From Synechococcus sp. JA-3-3Ab (lineage in GTDB: Bacteria; Cyanobacteriota; Cyanobacteriia; Thermostichales; Thermostichaceae), in assembly GCF_000013205.1 (NCBI RefSeq), contig NC_007775.1, positions 434,001 through 498,000 on the forward strand: 64,000 nucleotides of DNA, written 5' to 3'. The translations under genes were made by a program, and so were the position numbers. Below the pieces are notes generated by a model. That model saw only the letters and a program-made list of their open reading frames with translations, was not told the origin of the DNA and did no database searches. Positions 45,943 through 55,056 of this stretch are shown in pieces; the stretch's first letter is position 1, and each line of letters opens with the position of its first letter.

Positions 45943-46662
45943 ATGCCCGCCCAAGAGGGGCCGCCCCCTTACTGTTTTTCCACCCCCTTGCGCAGGGGGG
46001 TGTTGCGCAGCCGCTACCGGCGCTTCTTTGCCGAGGTGGAGCTGGAAAATGGGCAACCGGTAACCGCTCACTGCCCCAACACCGGGCCGATGACGGGGGT
46101 TTGCCAGGTGGGAGCGCCTGTGTACCTCTCCTATCACCCCGATCCCAAGCGCAAATTGGCCTACACCTGGGAGATGATCCAGGTGGAAGGGGTGTGGGTG
46201 GGGATCAACACCGGCCTGCCCAATCGCCTGGTGGAATGGGGGCTGGCACGAGGGTGGTTTCCCCAATTGGCGGAGTTCTCCCGCTGGCAACGGGAAGTGA
46301 CTTGCGGCAGGAGCAAAATCGACTTCCTGCTGATGGGAGACTCTGGCTTGGCCTACCTAGAGGTTAAAAATACCACTTGGGCCGTGGGATCCCGCGCCCT
46401 GTTTCCCGATACGGTGACGACTCGCGGCCAAAAGCACCTGGAAGATCTCATCGAGATCCGCCGGCAAGGGCAGCGGGCTCTGCTGCTGTATTGGATCAAC
46501 CGCGCCGATTGCACCGAGTTTGCCCCCGGCGAAGAACGGGATCCCCGCTATGCCCATCTGTTTCGCCAGGCGCTGCAGGCTGGGGTTGAGGTGCTGCCCT
46601 ACCGGATCGCGGTCTCGCCACAGGGGATCCGTCCGCTGGGTTTGGCCAAAATAGTGGCCTGA
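45943..46662 (+). CDS. sfsA: SfsA family DNA-binding/nuclease-like protein
   Basis: The 239-residue protein matches SfsA: RRFFAEVELENG (OB-fold part), TAHCPNTGPMTG, then the nuclease-like core SKIDFLL and AYLEVKNTTW (Glu-x-Lys). Family members were named for sugar fermentation stimulation in E. coli; a molecular role is unsettled. The ATG at 45943 has GGAGG ten bases upstream. Followed 24 bp later by xth, possibly one transcript. Confidence 0.93.
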   Translation: MPAQEGPPPYCFSTPLRRGVLRSRYRRFFAEVELENGQPVTAHCPNTGPMTGVCQVGAPVYLSYHPDPKRKLAYTWEMIQVEGVWVGINTGLPNRLVEWGLARGWFPQLAEFSRWQREVTCGRSKIDFLLMGDSGLAYLEVKNTTWAVGSRALFPDTVTTRGQKHLEDLIEIRRQGQRALLLYWINRADCTEFAPGEERDPRYAHLFRQALQAGVEVLPYRIAVSPQGIRPLGLAKIVA

Positions 46663-46686
46663 GCGTCGTCTTGGAAACCTGCTGCC

Positions 46687-47472
46687 ATGCAAGTGGCCAC
46701 CTGGAACGTCAACTCCATTCGCACCCGGCTGCCCCAGGTTTTGGCTTGGCTGGACAAGCAGGGATCCCTGGATGTGCTCTGCCTGCAGGAGACCAAGGTG
46801 GTGGATGCGGAGTTTCCCCGTGCCCCCTTTGAGGAGCGGGGCTTCCATGTGGAGGTGTACGGGCAGAAAGCCTACAACGGCGTTGCCCTCATCAGCCGGG
46901 AGGTGCCGGAAAAGGTGGAGCGGGGCTTTGCTGCCCTGCTGCCGGCAGCCGCAGAGCTGGATGAGCAAAAGCGGCTTATTGGCGGCCTCTACCGCGGCAT
47001 CCGCATCCTCAACCTCTACGTGCCCAATGGCGAGGCGGTGGGATCTGACAAGTACGCCTACAAGTTGCGCTGGCTGGCCTGCCTGAAAGACTACCTCCAG
47101 GTGGCCCTCGACCAAGGGCAGCCTATTCTGCTCTGTGGCGACTTCAACATCGCCCCGGAAGATCGGGATATCTACGATCCCGGCAAAGCCGGAGAAATCA
47201 TGGCCTCTGAGCCGGAGCGGCAGGCCCTGCAGAAGATCCTGGCTTTGGGCTTTGAGGATGCCTTTCGCAAGTTTAACCCGGACCCTGGACATTTTAGCTG
47301 GTGGGACTACCGCGGGGGTGGATTCCAGAAGAATCGGGGCTGGCGCATTGACCACCTCTACCTTTCCCCCTTGCTTCAGGACAAAGCTACGGCTTGCTGG
47401 ATCGACGTCGAGCCGCGGCGGGCAGAAAAGCCCAGCGACCATGCCCCTGTGGTTGTGGAGCTGGCAGTCTAA
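46687..47472 (+). CDS. xth: Exodeoxyribonuclease III
   Basis: The 261-residue AP endonuclease/3'-exonuclease of base-excision repair has all family motifs: WNVNSIRTRL at the N-terminus, LQETKVVD (metal Glu), NLYVPNG, GDFNIAPEDRDIYDP, GWRIDHLYLS and the C-terminal SDHAPVVVEL with the catalytic His. ATG at 46687. Full length. Confidence 0.97.
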   Translation: MQVATWNVNSIRTRLPQVLAWLDKQGSLDVLCLQETKVVDAEFPRAPFEERGFHVEVYGQKAYNGVALISREVPEKVERGFAALLPAAAELDEQKRLIGGLYRGIRILNLYVPNGEAVGSDKYAYKLRWLACLKDYLQVALDQGQPILLCGDFNIAPEDRDIYDPGKAGEIMASEPERQALQKILALGFEDAFRKFNPDPGHFSWWDYRGGGFQKNRGWRIDHLYLSPLLQDKATACWIDVEPRRAEKPSDHAPVVVELAV

Positions 47473-47553
47473 AACCCTAAGCCGCTCCCTTGAGACAACA
47501 GCGGCTATCTACGCTAGGCTGGTAGACGTTAACGAATGTATCGGGCTGCCGCC

Positions 47554-48228
47554 ATGGCGCTCTTTGGTTTCGGCAAACTGAGCAAGAAACTGACCCTGCC
47601 TACCCCGGAGGAGGCTTTGCCGGGCCGCTCCGAGCCAATGGCAATCGTTAACCGGCACTACGTCAAGGGCACGCCCCTGAAGCCCCCTTTTCCCGAGGGG
47701 ATGGAGCTAGCCATGTTTGGCATGGGCTGCTTCTGGGGAGCGGAGCGCAGGTTTTGGCAGTTGCCTGGGGTGTTCACCACTGCAGTGGGCTATGCGGGCG
47801 GGTATACTCCCAACCCCACCTATGAAGAGGTCTGCACTGGCTTGACTGGCCACAACGAGGTGGTGCGGGTGGTTTACGATCCCAGCCAGATTAGCTACCT
47901 CCAGCTCTTGAAAGTCTTTTGGGAAAACCACGATCCCACCCAGGGGATGCGCCAGGGCAATGATGTGGGCACTCAGTATCGCTCCGGCATCTACGTCTAT
48001 TCCCAGACCCAGCGGGAGCTGGCGGAAAAAACCCGCGACCTCTACCAGCAAGTCCTGAGCGCCCACGGCTGCGGCCCCATCACCACTGAGATCCTGGAGG
48101 CTCCAGAGTTCTACTACGCCGAAGACTACCACCAGCAGTACCTCGCCAAAAACCCGCGCGGCTACTGCGGCCTGGGGGGAACTGGGGTACCGCTGCCGGA
48201 GCTCCTCACCCCCGACCTTTCTCCCTAG
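47554..48228 (+). CDS. msrA: Peptide-methionine (S)-S-oxide reductase
   Basis: MsrA repairs oxidised methionine. The 224-residue protein has the catalytic Cys in [13 protein letters not shown], then [22 protein letters not shown] and [18 protein letters not shown]. About 45 residues precede the core, an extension common in cyanobacterial MsrA. The ATG at 47554 is preferred to one at 47536. Its last codons (ELLTPDLSP) run into a dispersed repeat. Confidence 0.96.
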   Translation: MALFGFGKLSKKLTLPTPEEALPGRSEPMAIVNRHYVKGTPLKPPFPEGMELAMFGMGCFWGAERRFWQLPGVFTTAVGYAGGYTPNPTYEEVCTGLTGHNEVVRVVYDPSQISYLQLLKVFWENHDPTQGMRQGNDVGTQYRSGIYVYSQTQRELAEKTRDLYQQVLSAHGCGPITTEILEAPEFYYAEDYHQQYLAKNPRGYCGLGGTGVPLPELLTPDLSP

Positions 48229-48241
48229 AGAGAGAGGGAAC
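48204..48241. repeat. Dispersed CCTCACCCCCGAC...CTCTC/GAGAGGG repeat, copy 4
   Basis: It encodes the C-terminal residues of MsrA and ends just before the convergent cysW stop. Hairpin arms are TTTCTCCCT and AGAGAGAGG. Confidence 0.55.
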
Positions 48242-49081
48242 CTAAAAGATGCGGCGGGAAGGGGATCCCCGCTCCAGCAGCTCCCTGGCCACTAGGGTCA
48301 CCACCGCCAGCAAAGAAAGCACCACCGCGGCTGCATAGGCTGATCCTGTGGCATAGCTGCGATAGGCATCTTCCACAAACAGAGGCAGGGTTTGGGTGCG
48401 CCCAACGATGTTGCCCGAGACCACCGCCACAGCGCCAAACTCCCCCATGGCGCGGGCATTGGTGAGGATGACTCCATACAAGAGGCCCCAGCGGATGTTG
48501 GGCAGGGTAATCCGCCAGAAGACCTGCCAGGAATTGGCCCCCAGAGTTTTGGCGGCTTCTTCTTCCTCGGTGCCGGCCTCTTCCAACACCGGCAATACTT
48601 CCCGCACCACAAAGGGCAAGGTGATGAAAGCCGTGGCCAGCACAATGCCTGGAAACGCAAAAATGACCCGCAGGTTCCAGGATCCCAGCCAACCTTGACG
48701 GCCAAAGATCAGCACCAGCATCAGGCCGGCTACTACCGGCGAAATGGAAAAGGGCAGGTCAATGAGGCTAAGCAGCAAGGCCCGCCCTGGAAAGCGGCGG
48801 CGTGCTAGCGCTATGGCAGCGCAGAGGCCAAAAAGAGTATTGAGAGGCACGACAACCAGGGCAGTTAGCAAAGTCAAGCGGGCTGCGCTGAGAAACTCTC
48901 GCTCCCCCAGGTGCTGAAAAAAACTGGGGATCCCTTCCCGCAACGCCTGGTAGAAGACATTCACCAGGGGGATCCCGATGAGCAGCCCCACATAGAGCAA
49001 GACGATCCCAATCAGCAGGCCAGCCAGCCAAGGGTTGGCGGGTGGCTTCCCTTGAACCTCGGCAACTCCCTTAGGTCTCAT
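48242..49081 (-). CDS. cysW: Sulfate ABC transporter permease CysW
   Basis: The 279-residue inner-membrane permease has about six hydrophobic helices and the ABC-permease EAA loop (EEEAAKTLGANSWQVFWRITLPNI). It pairs with CysT as the channel for sulfate/thiosulfate uptake. The ATG overlaps the cysT end by 11 bp. Last gene of sbpA-cysA-cysT-cysW. Confidence 0.95.
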   Translation of the reverse strand: MRPKGVAEVQGKPPANPWLAGLLIGIVLLYVGLLIGIPLVNVFYQALREGIPSFFQHLGEREFLSAARLTLLTALVVVPLNTLFGLCAAIALARRRFPGRALLLSLIDLPFSISPVVAGLMLVLIFGRQGWLGSWNLRVIFAFPGIVLATAFITLPFVVREVLPVLEEAGTEEEEAAKTLGANSWQVFWRITLPNIRWGLLYGVILTNARAMGEFGAVAVVSGNIVGRTQTLPLFVEDAYRSYATGSAYAAAVVLSLLAVVTLVARELLERGSPSRRIF

Positions 49082-49883
49082 GGCGACTTGCCCAGCCTTG
49101 CAGAAGGTTAATCACCGCCAGCAAAAGGAAGGAGATCACCAGCATCACCGTCCCAATCACCGTGGCGCCGGCGTAGTCGTACTGTTCCAGTCTTTGGATG
49201 ACCAGCACCGCCGCAATCAAATCCTCGAAGGGGATGCTGGCGGCAATAATGACGATGGAGCCATACTCACCGACAGCGCGAGAAAACCCCAGCGCCACCC
49301 CCGTTAGGATAGACGGCAGAATTTGCGGCAGTACCACTCGGCAAAAGGTCTGCCAGCGGGAGGCGCCCAAGCTCCAGGCAGCTTCCTCCACATCCGGTTC
49401 CAGTTCCTGCAGCACCGGCTGCACGGTCCGCACCACAAAGGGAAAAGAGATAAACAGCATTGCTACCCCCACCCCCCAGCGGGTAAAGGCAATGCGGATT
49501 CCCAAGGGAGCCAGCAGGGATCCTATCCAGCCGTTGCTGCTGTAGACGGTCGCCAGGGTGAGGCCGGCCACAGCCGTGGGCAGGGCAAAGGGCAGATCAA
49601 TCAACCCCTCGAGGAGCTTTTTCCCAGGGAAGGCGTAGCGCACCAACACCCAGGCGGTCAGAGTGCCCATCACACCGTTCACTAAGGCCGCCAGCAAGGC
49701 GGTTACAAAAGTAACCTCATAGGCAGAGAGGGCCAGGGGATCGGTGGCAATCCGCCAAAACTCTGCCCAGCCCAAGGTGCTGGCCTTGGCAACCAAGGCA
49801 GCTAGTGGCAAGACCAACATCAGGAAGAGATAGCCCAGGGTCAGCCACCAGGGCCAAGACACTGGAAACACCGCCTGCAGCAA
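49071..49883 (-). CDS. cysT: Sulfate ABC transporter permease CysT
   Basis: The 270-residue permease has six hydrophobic segments, FALPTAVAGLTLA and the EAA loop VEEAAWSLGASRWQTFCRVVLPQI. It starts from a TTG at 49883, 6 bp behind the cysA stop, and overlaps cysW, so the three are translated from one message. Confidence 0.95.
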   Translation of the reverse strand: MLQAVFPVSWPWWLTLGYLFLMLVLPLAALVAKASTLGWAEFWRIATDPLALSAYEVTFVTALLAALVNGVMGTLTAWVLVRYAFPGKKLLEGLIDLPFALPTAVAGLTLATVYSSNGWIGSLLAPLGIRIAFTRWGVGVAMLFISFPFVVRTVQPVLQELEPDVEEAAWSLGASRWQTFCRVVLPQILPSILTGVALGFSRAVGEYGSIVIIAASIPFEDLIAAVLVIQRLEQYDYAGATVIGTVMLVISFLLLAVINLLQGWASRHET

Positions 49884-49889
49884 GGTTCC

Positions 49890-50933
49890 CTAAGCTCCCA
49901 CCGCCATGGCTGTCATTTCCGTTTTCTTGATGGGGAAGGCTTTGATTACCCTGGGGCGCACGTAAACCTGCTGCCCTATGTGCAGGGGCTGGCTGGCGTA
50001 TTGCTCGCGGCTAAGGTGGGCCCAAAGGGATCCGCCATCGCTCAAGACCAGCTCCGCCTGGATCTCCCGCCCTAGGTGGATGATCTCTTTGACCCAAGCC
50101 GAGACACCGCTGCTGGTGGGGCTGAGCTCAATTTGGACATCATGGGGGCGCAAGAAAAGCCGATGCGGGCCGGCCTGCGCTTCAGGGAGCTGGCAGGATA
50201 ATACGGAGCGGGGCGAGAGCTCGTTGACCGGGCCAATAAAGCTCATGACAAAGGGAGTGGCCGGATGATCGTAGATCTCGGCAGGGGATCCCACCTGTTC
50301 GATCCGCCCCTGGTTCATGACCACAATTTGGTCGGCCACCTCCATAGCCTCTTCTTGGTCGTGGGTAACCAGGACGGTGGTGACATGCACCTCGTCGTGT
50401 AGGCGCCGCAGCCACTGGCGCAGCTCCTTGCGCACTCTGGCATCCAGCGCCCCGAAGGGCTCATCCAAAAGCAACACCTGCGGCTCCACCGCCAGAGCAC
50501 GGGCCAGGGCCACCCGCTGCCGCTGCCCCCCCGAAAGCTGGGAGGGGTAGTGATCCCCAAACCCCGACAGTTGCACCAGCTCCAGCAGCTCGTCCACCCG
50601 TGCCCGAATTTCAGCTCTTGGCAGCCTGCGGATCTCCAGGCCAAAGGCAATGTTCTGCCGCACCGTCATGTGCTTAAACAGGGCGTAGTGCTGGAAGACA
50701 AAGCCGACGTTGCGCTCCTGGACGCTGGCGTGGGTGGCATCCCGCCCGGTGAGGAAAATCCGCCCCGTGTCTGGCTTCTCCAGGCCGGCAATCAGGCGCA
50801 GCAGGGTAGATTTGCCAGAACCCGACGGCCCCAACAAAGCCACTAGGGATCCCGTGGGGATGGTGAGATCGGTAGGGTAGAGCGCCTGAAACTCGCCGAA
50901 GCGCTTCGATACCCCTGCAATGGTGATGCCCAT
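49890..50933 (-). CDS. cysA: Sulfate ABC transporter ATP-binding protein CysA
   Basis: A 347-residue ATPase. It has Walker [10 protein letters not shown], signature [15 protein letters not shown], Walker [14 protein letters not shown] and switch His in [15 protein letters not shown]-terminal TOBE-type regulatory region follows from about residue 240 ([12 protein letters not shown]). It energises sulfate uptake by CysT/CysW. Located 174 bp downstream of sbpA. Confidence 0.97.
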   Translation of the reverse strand: MGITIAGVSKRFGEFQALYPTDLTIPTGSLVALLGPSGSGKSTLLRLIAGLEKPDTGRIFLTGRDATHASVQERNVGFVFQHYALFKHMTVRQNIAFGLEIRRLPRAEIRARVDELLELVQLSGFGDHYPSQLSGGQRQRVALARALAVEPQVLLLDEPFGALDARVRKELRQWLRRLHDEVHVTTVLVTHDQEEAMEVADQIVVMNQGRIEQVGSPAEIYDHPATPFVMSFIGPVNELSPRSVLSCQLPEAQAGPHRLFLRPHDVQIELSPTSSGVSAWVKEIIHLGREIQAELVLSDGGSLWAHLSREQYASQPLHIGQQVYVRPRVIKAFPIKKTEMTAMAVGA

Positions 50934-51107
50934 AGGCTCTGCCTAGCTAGTGGTTTGCCTGAGAAGTTGCTGGATTGGTTGCCGGCTGAGTTTCTCAAAA
51001 GGTTGAGGGAAGTTAAACGCCCACCTAATCTACGGTAAACCTGTCAACAAACCGTTGATACAGCTCCCAGAATAACTTGAATGGGAATCCAAAACAAGGG
51101 AGCCTCC

Positions 51108-52163
51108 CTACAACTCGGCTTGAATGCGGTCAAACAAAGCTCCATCGGCAAAGAAGCGGTTTTGGATTGTCTCCCAGCCGCCTAGGTCGGCAACGGTTAC
51201 CAGTTTCTCAACAGGAGGGTAACGCCAGGCAAACTCTTGCGCCACCGTGGGCTCCACTGGCCGAAAACCCACCTTGGCAAAGGCCCGCTGCGCCTCGGGC
51301 GTAAAGAGATAGTCCACAAAGGCTTCGGCCACGGCGCGGGTGCCCTTGCGGTCTACGTTGGCATCCACCACCGCTACCGGGTTGTCGATGGAAATGTTGG
51401 GATCCGGCACCACGTAGGGCAAGGGCTGGCCGCGCAAGCCCGCCAGGATCACCTCATGTTCGTAGGTGAGCAGGGCATCCCCCTGCCCTTTTTGGAAAAA
51501 GACATCCGTAGCCTCCCGCGAGTCCCGCGGCAGGACGCGGACGTTTTTGTAGACCTGAGTAGTGAAGGCTAGGGCCTGCGGCTCAGGGACAGCGCTCCAG
51601 AGGGCCAAAAAGTTCCAGCGGGCACCCCCGGAGGTTTTGGGGTTGGCGGTAATCACCTGCAGGCCGGGCCGAGCCAGATCCAGCCAAGAGCGGATACCAC
51701 GGGGGTTGCCCTGTCGCGTGACGATGGCCGCCACCGAGCGGGTGACGATCCCCTGGTTGGGGGTGCGGCTTTCCCAGCCTGGCCGAATCAGGCCGGCAGC
51801 CACAATGCGCTCCACATCCAGGCCTAGGGCCAGGGCCACCACATCGGCATCCAGCCCCTCGATGACCGCCCGCGCCTGCGTTGCCGAGCCGGCGTAGCTG
51901 CTTTCCACCCGCACCCGTTGTCCGGTCTGGGCCAGCCAATGGGCCTCAAAGGCAGGGATGATCTGGCGGTAGGCATCGCGGGTCACCGCAAAAGAAGCCA
52001 GAAGAATCCTCACTTCCCCGTGGGATCCCACCCCACAGCCACCTAGCCCCAGCAGAAGGAATCCCACCGCCAGCCACCGCCCCGCTCTCCCCCACCAGGC
52101 CACCGCGACGGGTGAAGGGATCCCCAATGGCTTCCCCGCTGCCCCTTCCATCTTCACCGCCAT
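51108..52163 (-). CDS. sbpA: Sulfate-binding lipoprotein
   Basis: A solute-binding protein of 351 residues from the ATG at 52163 (52151 also possible). Signal sequence with lipobox LLGLGGC near residue 40, then the sulfate-binding family core: SFAVTRDAYRQIIPAFEAHW, SYAGSATQARAVIEGLDADVVALAL, NPKTSGGARWNFLALW and YVVPDPNISIDNPVAVVD. The reading frame continues upstream into a dispersed repeat (MGEGLGVRD), which should not be part of the protein. It binds sulfate in the periplasm for the CysATW transporter. Confidence 0.94.
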   Translation of the reverse strand: MAVKMEGAAGKPLGIPSPVAVAWWGRAGRWLAVGFLLLGLGGCGVGSHGEVRILLASFAVTRDAYRQIIPAFEAHWLAQTGQRVRVESSYAGSATQARAVIEGLDADVVALALGLDVERIVAAGLIRPGWESRTPNQGIVTRSVAAIVTRQGNPRGIRSWLDLARPGLQVITANPKTSGGARWNFLALWSAVPEPQALAFTTQVYKNVRVLPRDSREATDVFFQKGQGDALLTYEHEVILAGLRGQPLPYVVPDPNISIDNPVAVVDANVDRKGTRAVAEAFVDYLFTPEAQRAFAKVGFRPVEPTVAQEFAWRYPPVEKLVTVADLGGWETIQNRFFADGALFDRIQAEL

Positions 52164-52189
52164 CCCCAAAAACTTCTCCACTTCTCCGT

Positions 52190-52232
52190 CCCTCACCCCC
52201 AACCCCTCTCCCAAAAGGCGAGGGGAGGTTGG
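52190..52232. repeat. Dispersed CCTCACCCCCAACCCCTCTCCC/GGCGAGGGGAGG repeat, copy 5
   Basis: It lies between the sbpA start and the convergent-side end of the acetyl-CoA synthetase gene, which stops at 52236. The best-preserved member of the family, with hairpin arms CCCCTCTCCC and GGCGAGGGG. Confidence 0.6.
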
Positions 52233-52235
52233 AGG

Positions 52236-55031
52236 CTAAGGAACTATTCTACGGTAATCCAGTCGGCAAACCGTTTTTAGACCAGGGATCCCTAGGCGGG
52301 GCAGGGGGTGGGGGGGCGCCGCGTCGGCAGCGAGATCCAGCGTGGCATTGAGGAGGCCGGGATCCTCCGGGGAGGGGAGCAACTGGAACCCTAGCCGCTT
52401 GCACAGGCGGCGCATGCCCTCGTTTTCGCTGAGCACCTCGCCGGCCAGACGCCGGATTCCTTCGCAGCGGGCCACCTGAATCAGGCGGGTCAGCAGCTCC
52501 GTGCCGATCCCCTGCCGTTGATAGGGATCCGCCACCAGCAGGGCAAACTCCGCCTCTTCGGGGAGGCCGTGTCTTTTGGAGAGGCGGCTGATGCCGAGGA
52601 TTGTGGCTTCTGGCTCCTGTTTTTCCGCCACCAGGGCGATCTCGCGGTCGTAGTCGTTGAAGCAGATGCGGATTAAGCGCTCGTGGGCGATGCGGGCGCT
52701 GTATTTGATGGGGTGGAAGTAGCGCAGGTAGATGCTGTAGTCGGAGACGTGGCGATGAAACTGGATTACCAGCGGCTCGTCTTCAGGGCGGATGGGGCGG
52801 ATGGTGATGCCGTCCCGGAAGCTCCAGATGTACTGGGTGGGATAGGGGCGGATGGCCAACGGCACGGGTGGTTCTTGCTCCGCGCGCAAAATGACGCGGG
52901 CATCCAAAGCCAGCAGGCCCTCGCTGGAAGCCAGCAGCGGATTGATGTCGATCTCTTTAATCTCCCGCTGCTCGGCCACCAGTTGGCTGAAGCGCACCAA
53001 AAGCTGCTCCAGGGCCTCCAGATCCACGGCTCGGCGTCCCCGCACCCCCTTGAGGGCCTTGTAGATGAGGGTATTCTCCATCAAGCGCCGCGCCAAGGTA
53101 GTGTTGAGGGGGGGAAGGCCGATGGAGCGATCTTGAAACACCTCCACCAGTTGGCCGCCGCTGCCAAAGAGCAACACCGGCCCAAACTGGGGATCCTCGC
53201 TGCTGCCCAGGATCAGCTCGTAGCCGTTGGTGGGAACCATGGGCTGCACCGTCACCCCTTGAAAGTGCTGGGATCCGGCTTTTTCGGCAACATTAGTCTG
53301 GATCTGCTGGTAGGCCCGCCGCACGGCTTCGGCATCGGGCAGGTTGAGCTGCACGCCGCCTACGTCGCTTTTGTGGGTGAGGGTGTGGGAGTAAAGCTTC
53401 AGCACCACCGGGTAGCCTATGGCCTCAGCAGCTTCCACCGCCGCTTCCGAACTTGCTGCCACCCGCGTGGGCACCACCGGGATCCCGTAGGCGGCTAGGA
53501 TCTCCTTGGACTCGACCTCGGTTAAGAGCGTGCGACCTTGCTGCCGGGCTTGGCTGAGGATTTGGTGCACCCTATCCCGCTCGACCGCTCTTGCAGGGGG
53601 CAAAGTGGGAGTTTCGTAGAGGGCCTTGAGGTTGTCGCTAAAGCGCCACAAGTAGCTAAACACCCGCGCCGCCTGGTCGGGGTAGCGGTAGGTGGGGATC
53701 CCGGCCTGGTTGAGGATCTGCTCGCCGGCATCCACCAGGGCTCCCCCCATCCAACTGGCCAGGATGGGTTGGCGAGATCCGCTGCGCCGCCAGGTCTCCA
53801 CCACCTTGGCGGCCGTGGCGGTGGGATCTGTCATCGCCTGGGGGGTGAGGATCACCAGACAGCCCTGGCTGCCGGGATCCCGCAGCACGATCTCCAGCGC
53901 CTGGGCAAAGCGCTCCGGCCCGGCATCGCCCAAAACGTCGATGGGGTTGCCGTGGCTCCAGTGGGGCGGCAGGATCTGGCTGAGCTGCTCCAGCGTCTCC
54001 GGGGCAAGAGAGGCCAGGGATCCGCCGGCGCGAATGAGGGCGTCGGTGGCCAGCACCCCTGGCCCGCCGGCATTGGTGAGGATGCTGAGGTGGGGCCCTT
54101 GCGGACGGGGCTGTTTGGCCAGCACCTCTGCCATGTCGAAGAGATCTTCAATGTGATCCACCCGCAGCACGCCGCAGCGGCGGAAGGCCGCATCCAAAAC
54201 CGCGTCGCTGCCGGTGAGGGATCCCGTGTGGGAGGCCGCCGCCTGGGCCGCCGCCTGGGTGCGCCCCGCCTTGATGACGATGATGGGCTTGCTCAGCGCC
54301 ACCTCGCGGGCCGCCGACAAAAACGACCGCGCATCCCCGACGGATTCCATGTAGAGGACGATGCTGTGGGTATGGGGATCCTGGCCCAGGTAGTCGATGA
54401 GATCCCCCCAGCCCACATCCAGCATCGATCCCAGGGAGATAAAGGCGCTAAAGCCGACATTTTCCTGCAGGCTCCAGTCTAGGATCGAGGTGCAGAGGGC
54501 CCCGCTTTGGCTGATAAAGCCCACGTTGCCGGGCCGGGCCATCTGGGCCGCAAAGGTGGCATTTAGGCCCGTGTGGGGGTTTTGGATCCCCAGGCAGTTG
54601 GGGCCAATCAGGCGCAGCTTGCCGCGGGCAGCCTCTTGGATGGCCTTTTCCAGCTCCAGCCCCTCGGGGCCGATTTCCTTAAAGCCCGCCGAGAGGACAA
54701 TAGCTCCCTTGACGCCGGCCTCGACGCATTCTTGAATAACCGCCGGCACCCCGGCTGCCGGGATGGCGATGATGGCCAGATCCACCGGCTCCGGCAAAGC
54801 AGACAGCCGCTCATAGGCCCGGATGCCCAACACCTGGTGCCGCTTGGGGTTGACCGGGTAGACCGTGCCCCCAAACGGGTGGCTGATCAGGTTCCACAAG
54901 ACCGTGCGCCCAACACTGCCCTCCCGCTCTGTTGCCCCCACCACCGCCACCGAGCGGGGCAGAAAAATGGGATCTAAGGGGTGGGATCTGGCCTTCCAGA
55001 TGTCGAGGCTGGGGTCAGGGCGGCGCCGCAT
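52236..55031 (-). CDS. ADP-forming acetyl-CoA synthetase fused to GNAT acetyltransferase
   Basis: 931 residues from the ATG at 55031, chosen for its GAGGAG site seven bases upstream. Order: CoA-binding domain ([19 protein letters not shown]), succinyl-CoA-ligase-like domains (catalytic His in [25 protein letters not shown]), and ATP-grasp beta part ([31 protein letters not shown]). From about 760 comes a GNAT domain ([17 protein letters not shown]). It can make acetate and ATP from acetyl-CoA in fermentation. The GNAT end resembles Pat/PatZ, so protein acetylation is an alternative role. It follows adhE by 25 bp. Confidence 0.93.
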   Translation of the reverse strand: MRRRPDPSLDIWKARSHPLDPIFLPRSVAVVGATEREGSVGRTVLWNLISHPFGGTVYPVNPKRHQVLGIRAYERLSALPEPVDLAIIAIPAAGVPAVIQECVEAGVKGAIVLSAGFKEIGPEGLELEKAIQEAARGKLRLIGPNCLGIQNPHTGLNATFAAQMARPGNVGFISQSGALCTSILDWSLQENVGFSAFISLGSMLDVGWGDLIDYLGQDPHTHSIVLYMESVGDARSFLSAAREVALSKPIIVIKAGRTQAAAQAAASHTGSLTGSDAVLDAAFRRCGVLRVDHIEDLFDMAEVLAKQPRPQGPHLSILTNAGGPGVLATDALIRAGGSLASLAPETLEQLSQILPPHWSHGNPIDVLGDAGPERFAQALEIVLRDPGSQGCLVILTPQAMTDPTATAAKVVETWRRSGSRQPILASWMGGALVDAGEQILNQAGIPTYRYPDQAARVFSYLWRFSDNLKALYETPTLPPARAVERDRVHQILSQARQQGRTLLTEVESKEILAAYGIPVVPTRVAASSEAAVEAAEAIGYPVVLKLYSHTLTHKSDVGGVQLNLPDAEAVRRAYQQIQTNVAEKAGSQHFQGVTVQPMVPTNGYELILGSSEDPQFGPVLLFGSGGQLVEVFQDRSIGLPPLNTTLARRLMENTLIYKALKGVRGRRAVDLEALEQLLVRFSQLVAEQREIKEIDINPLLASSEGLLALDARVILRAEQEPPVPLAIRPYPTQYIWSFRDGITIRPIRPEDEPLVIQFHRHVSDYSIYLRYFHPIKYSARIAHERLIRICFNDYDREIALVAEKQEPEATILGISRLSKRHGLPEEAEFALLVADPYQRQGIGTELLTRLIQVARCEGIRRLAGEVLSENEGMRRLCKRLGFQLLPSPEDPGLLNATLDLAADAAPPHPLPRLGIPGLKTVCRLDYRRIVP

Positions 55032-55056
55032 GGGCTTACTCCTCAATGTCTGGTGA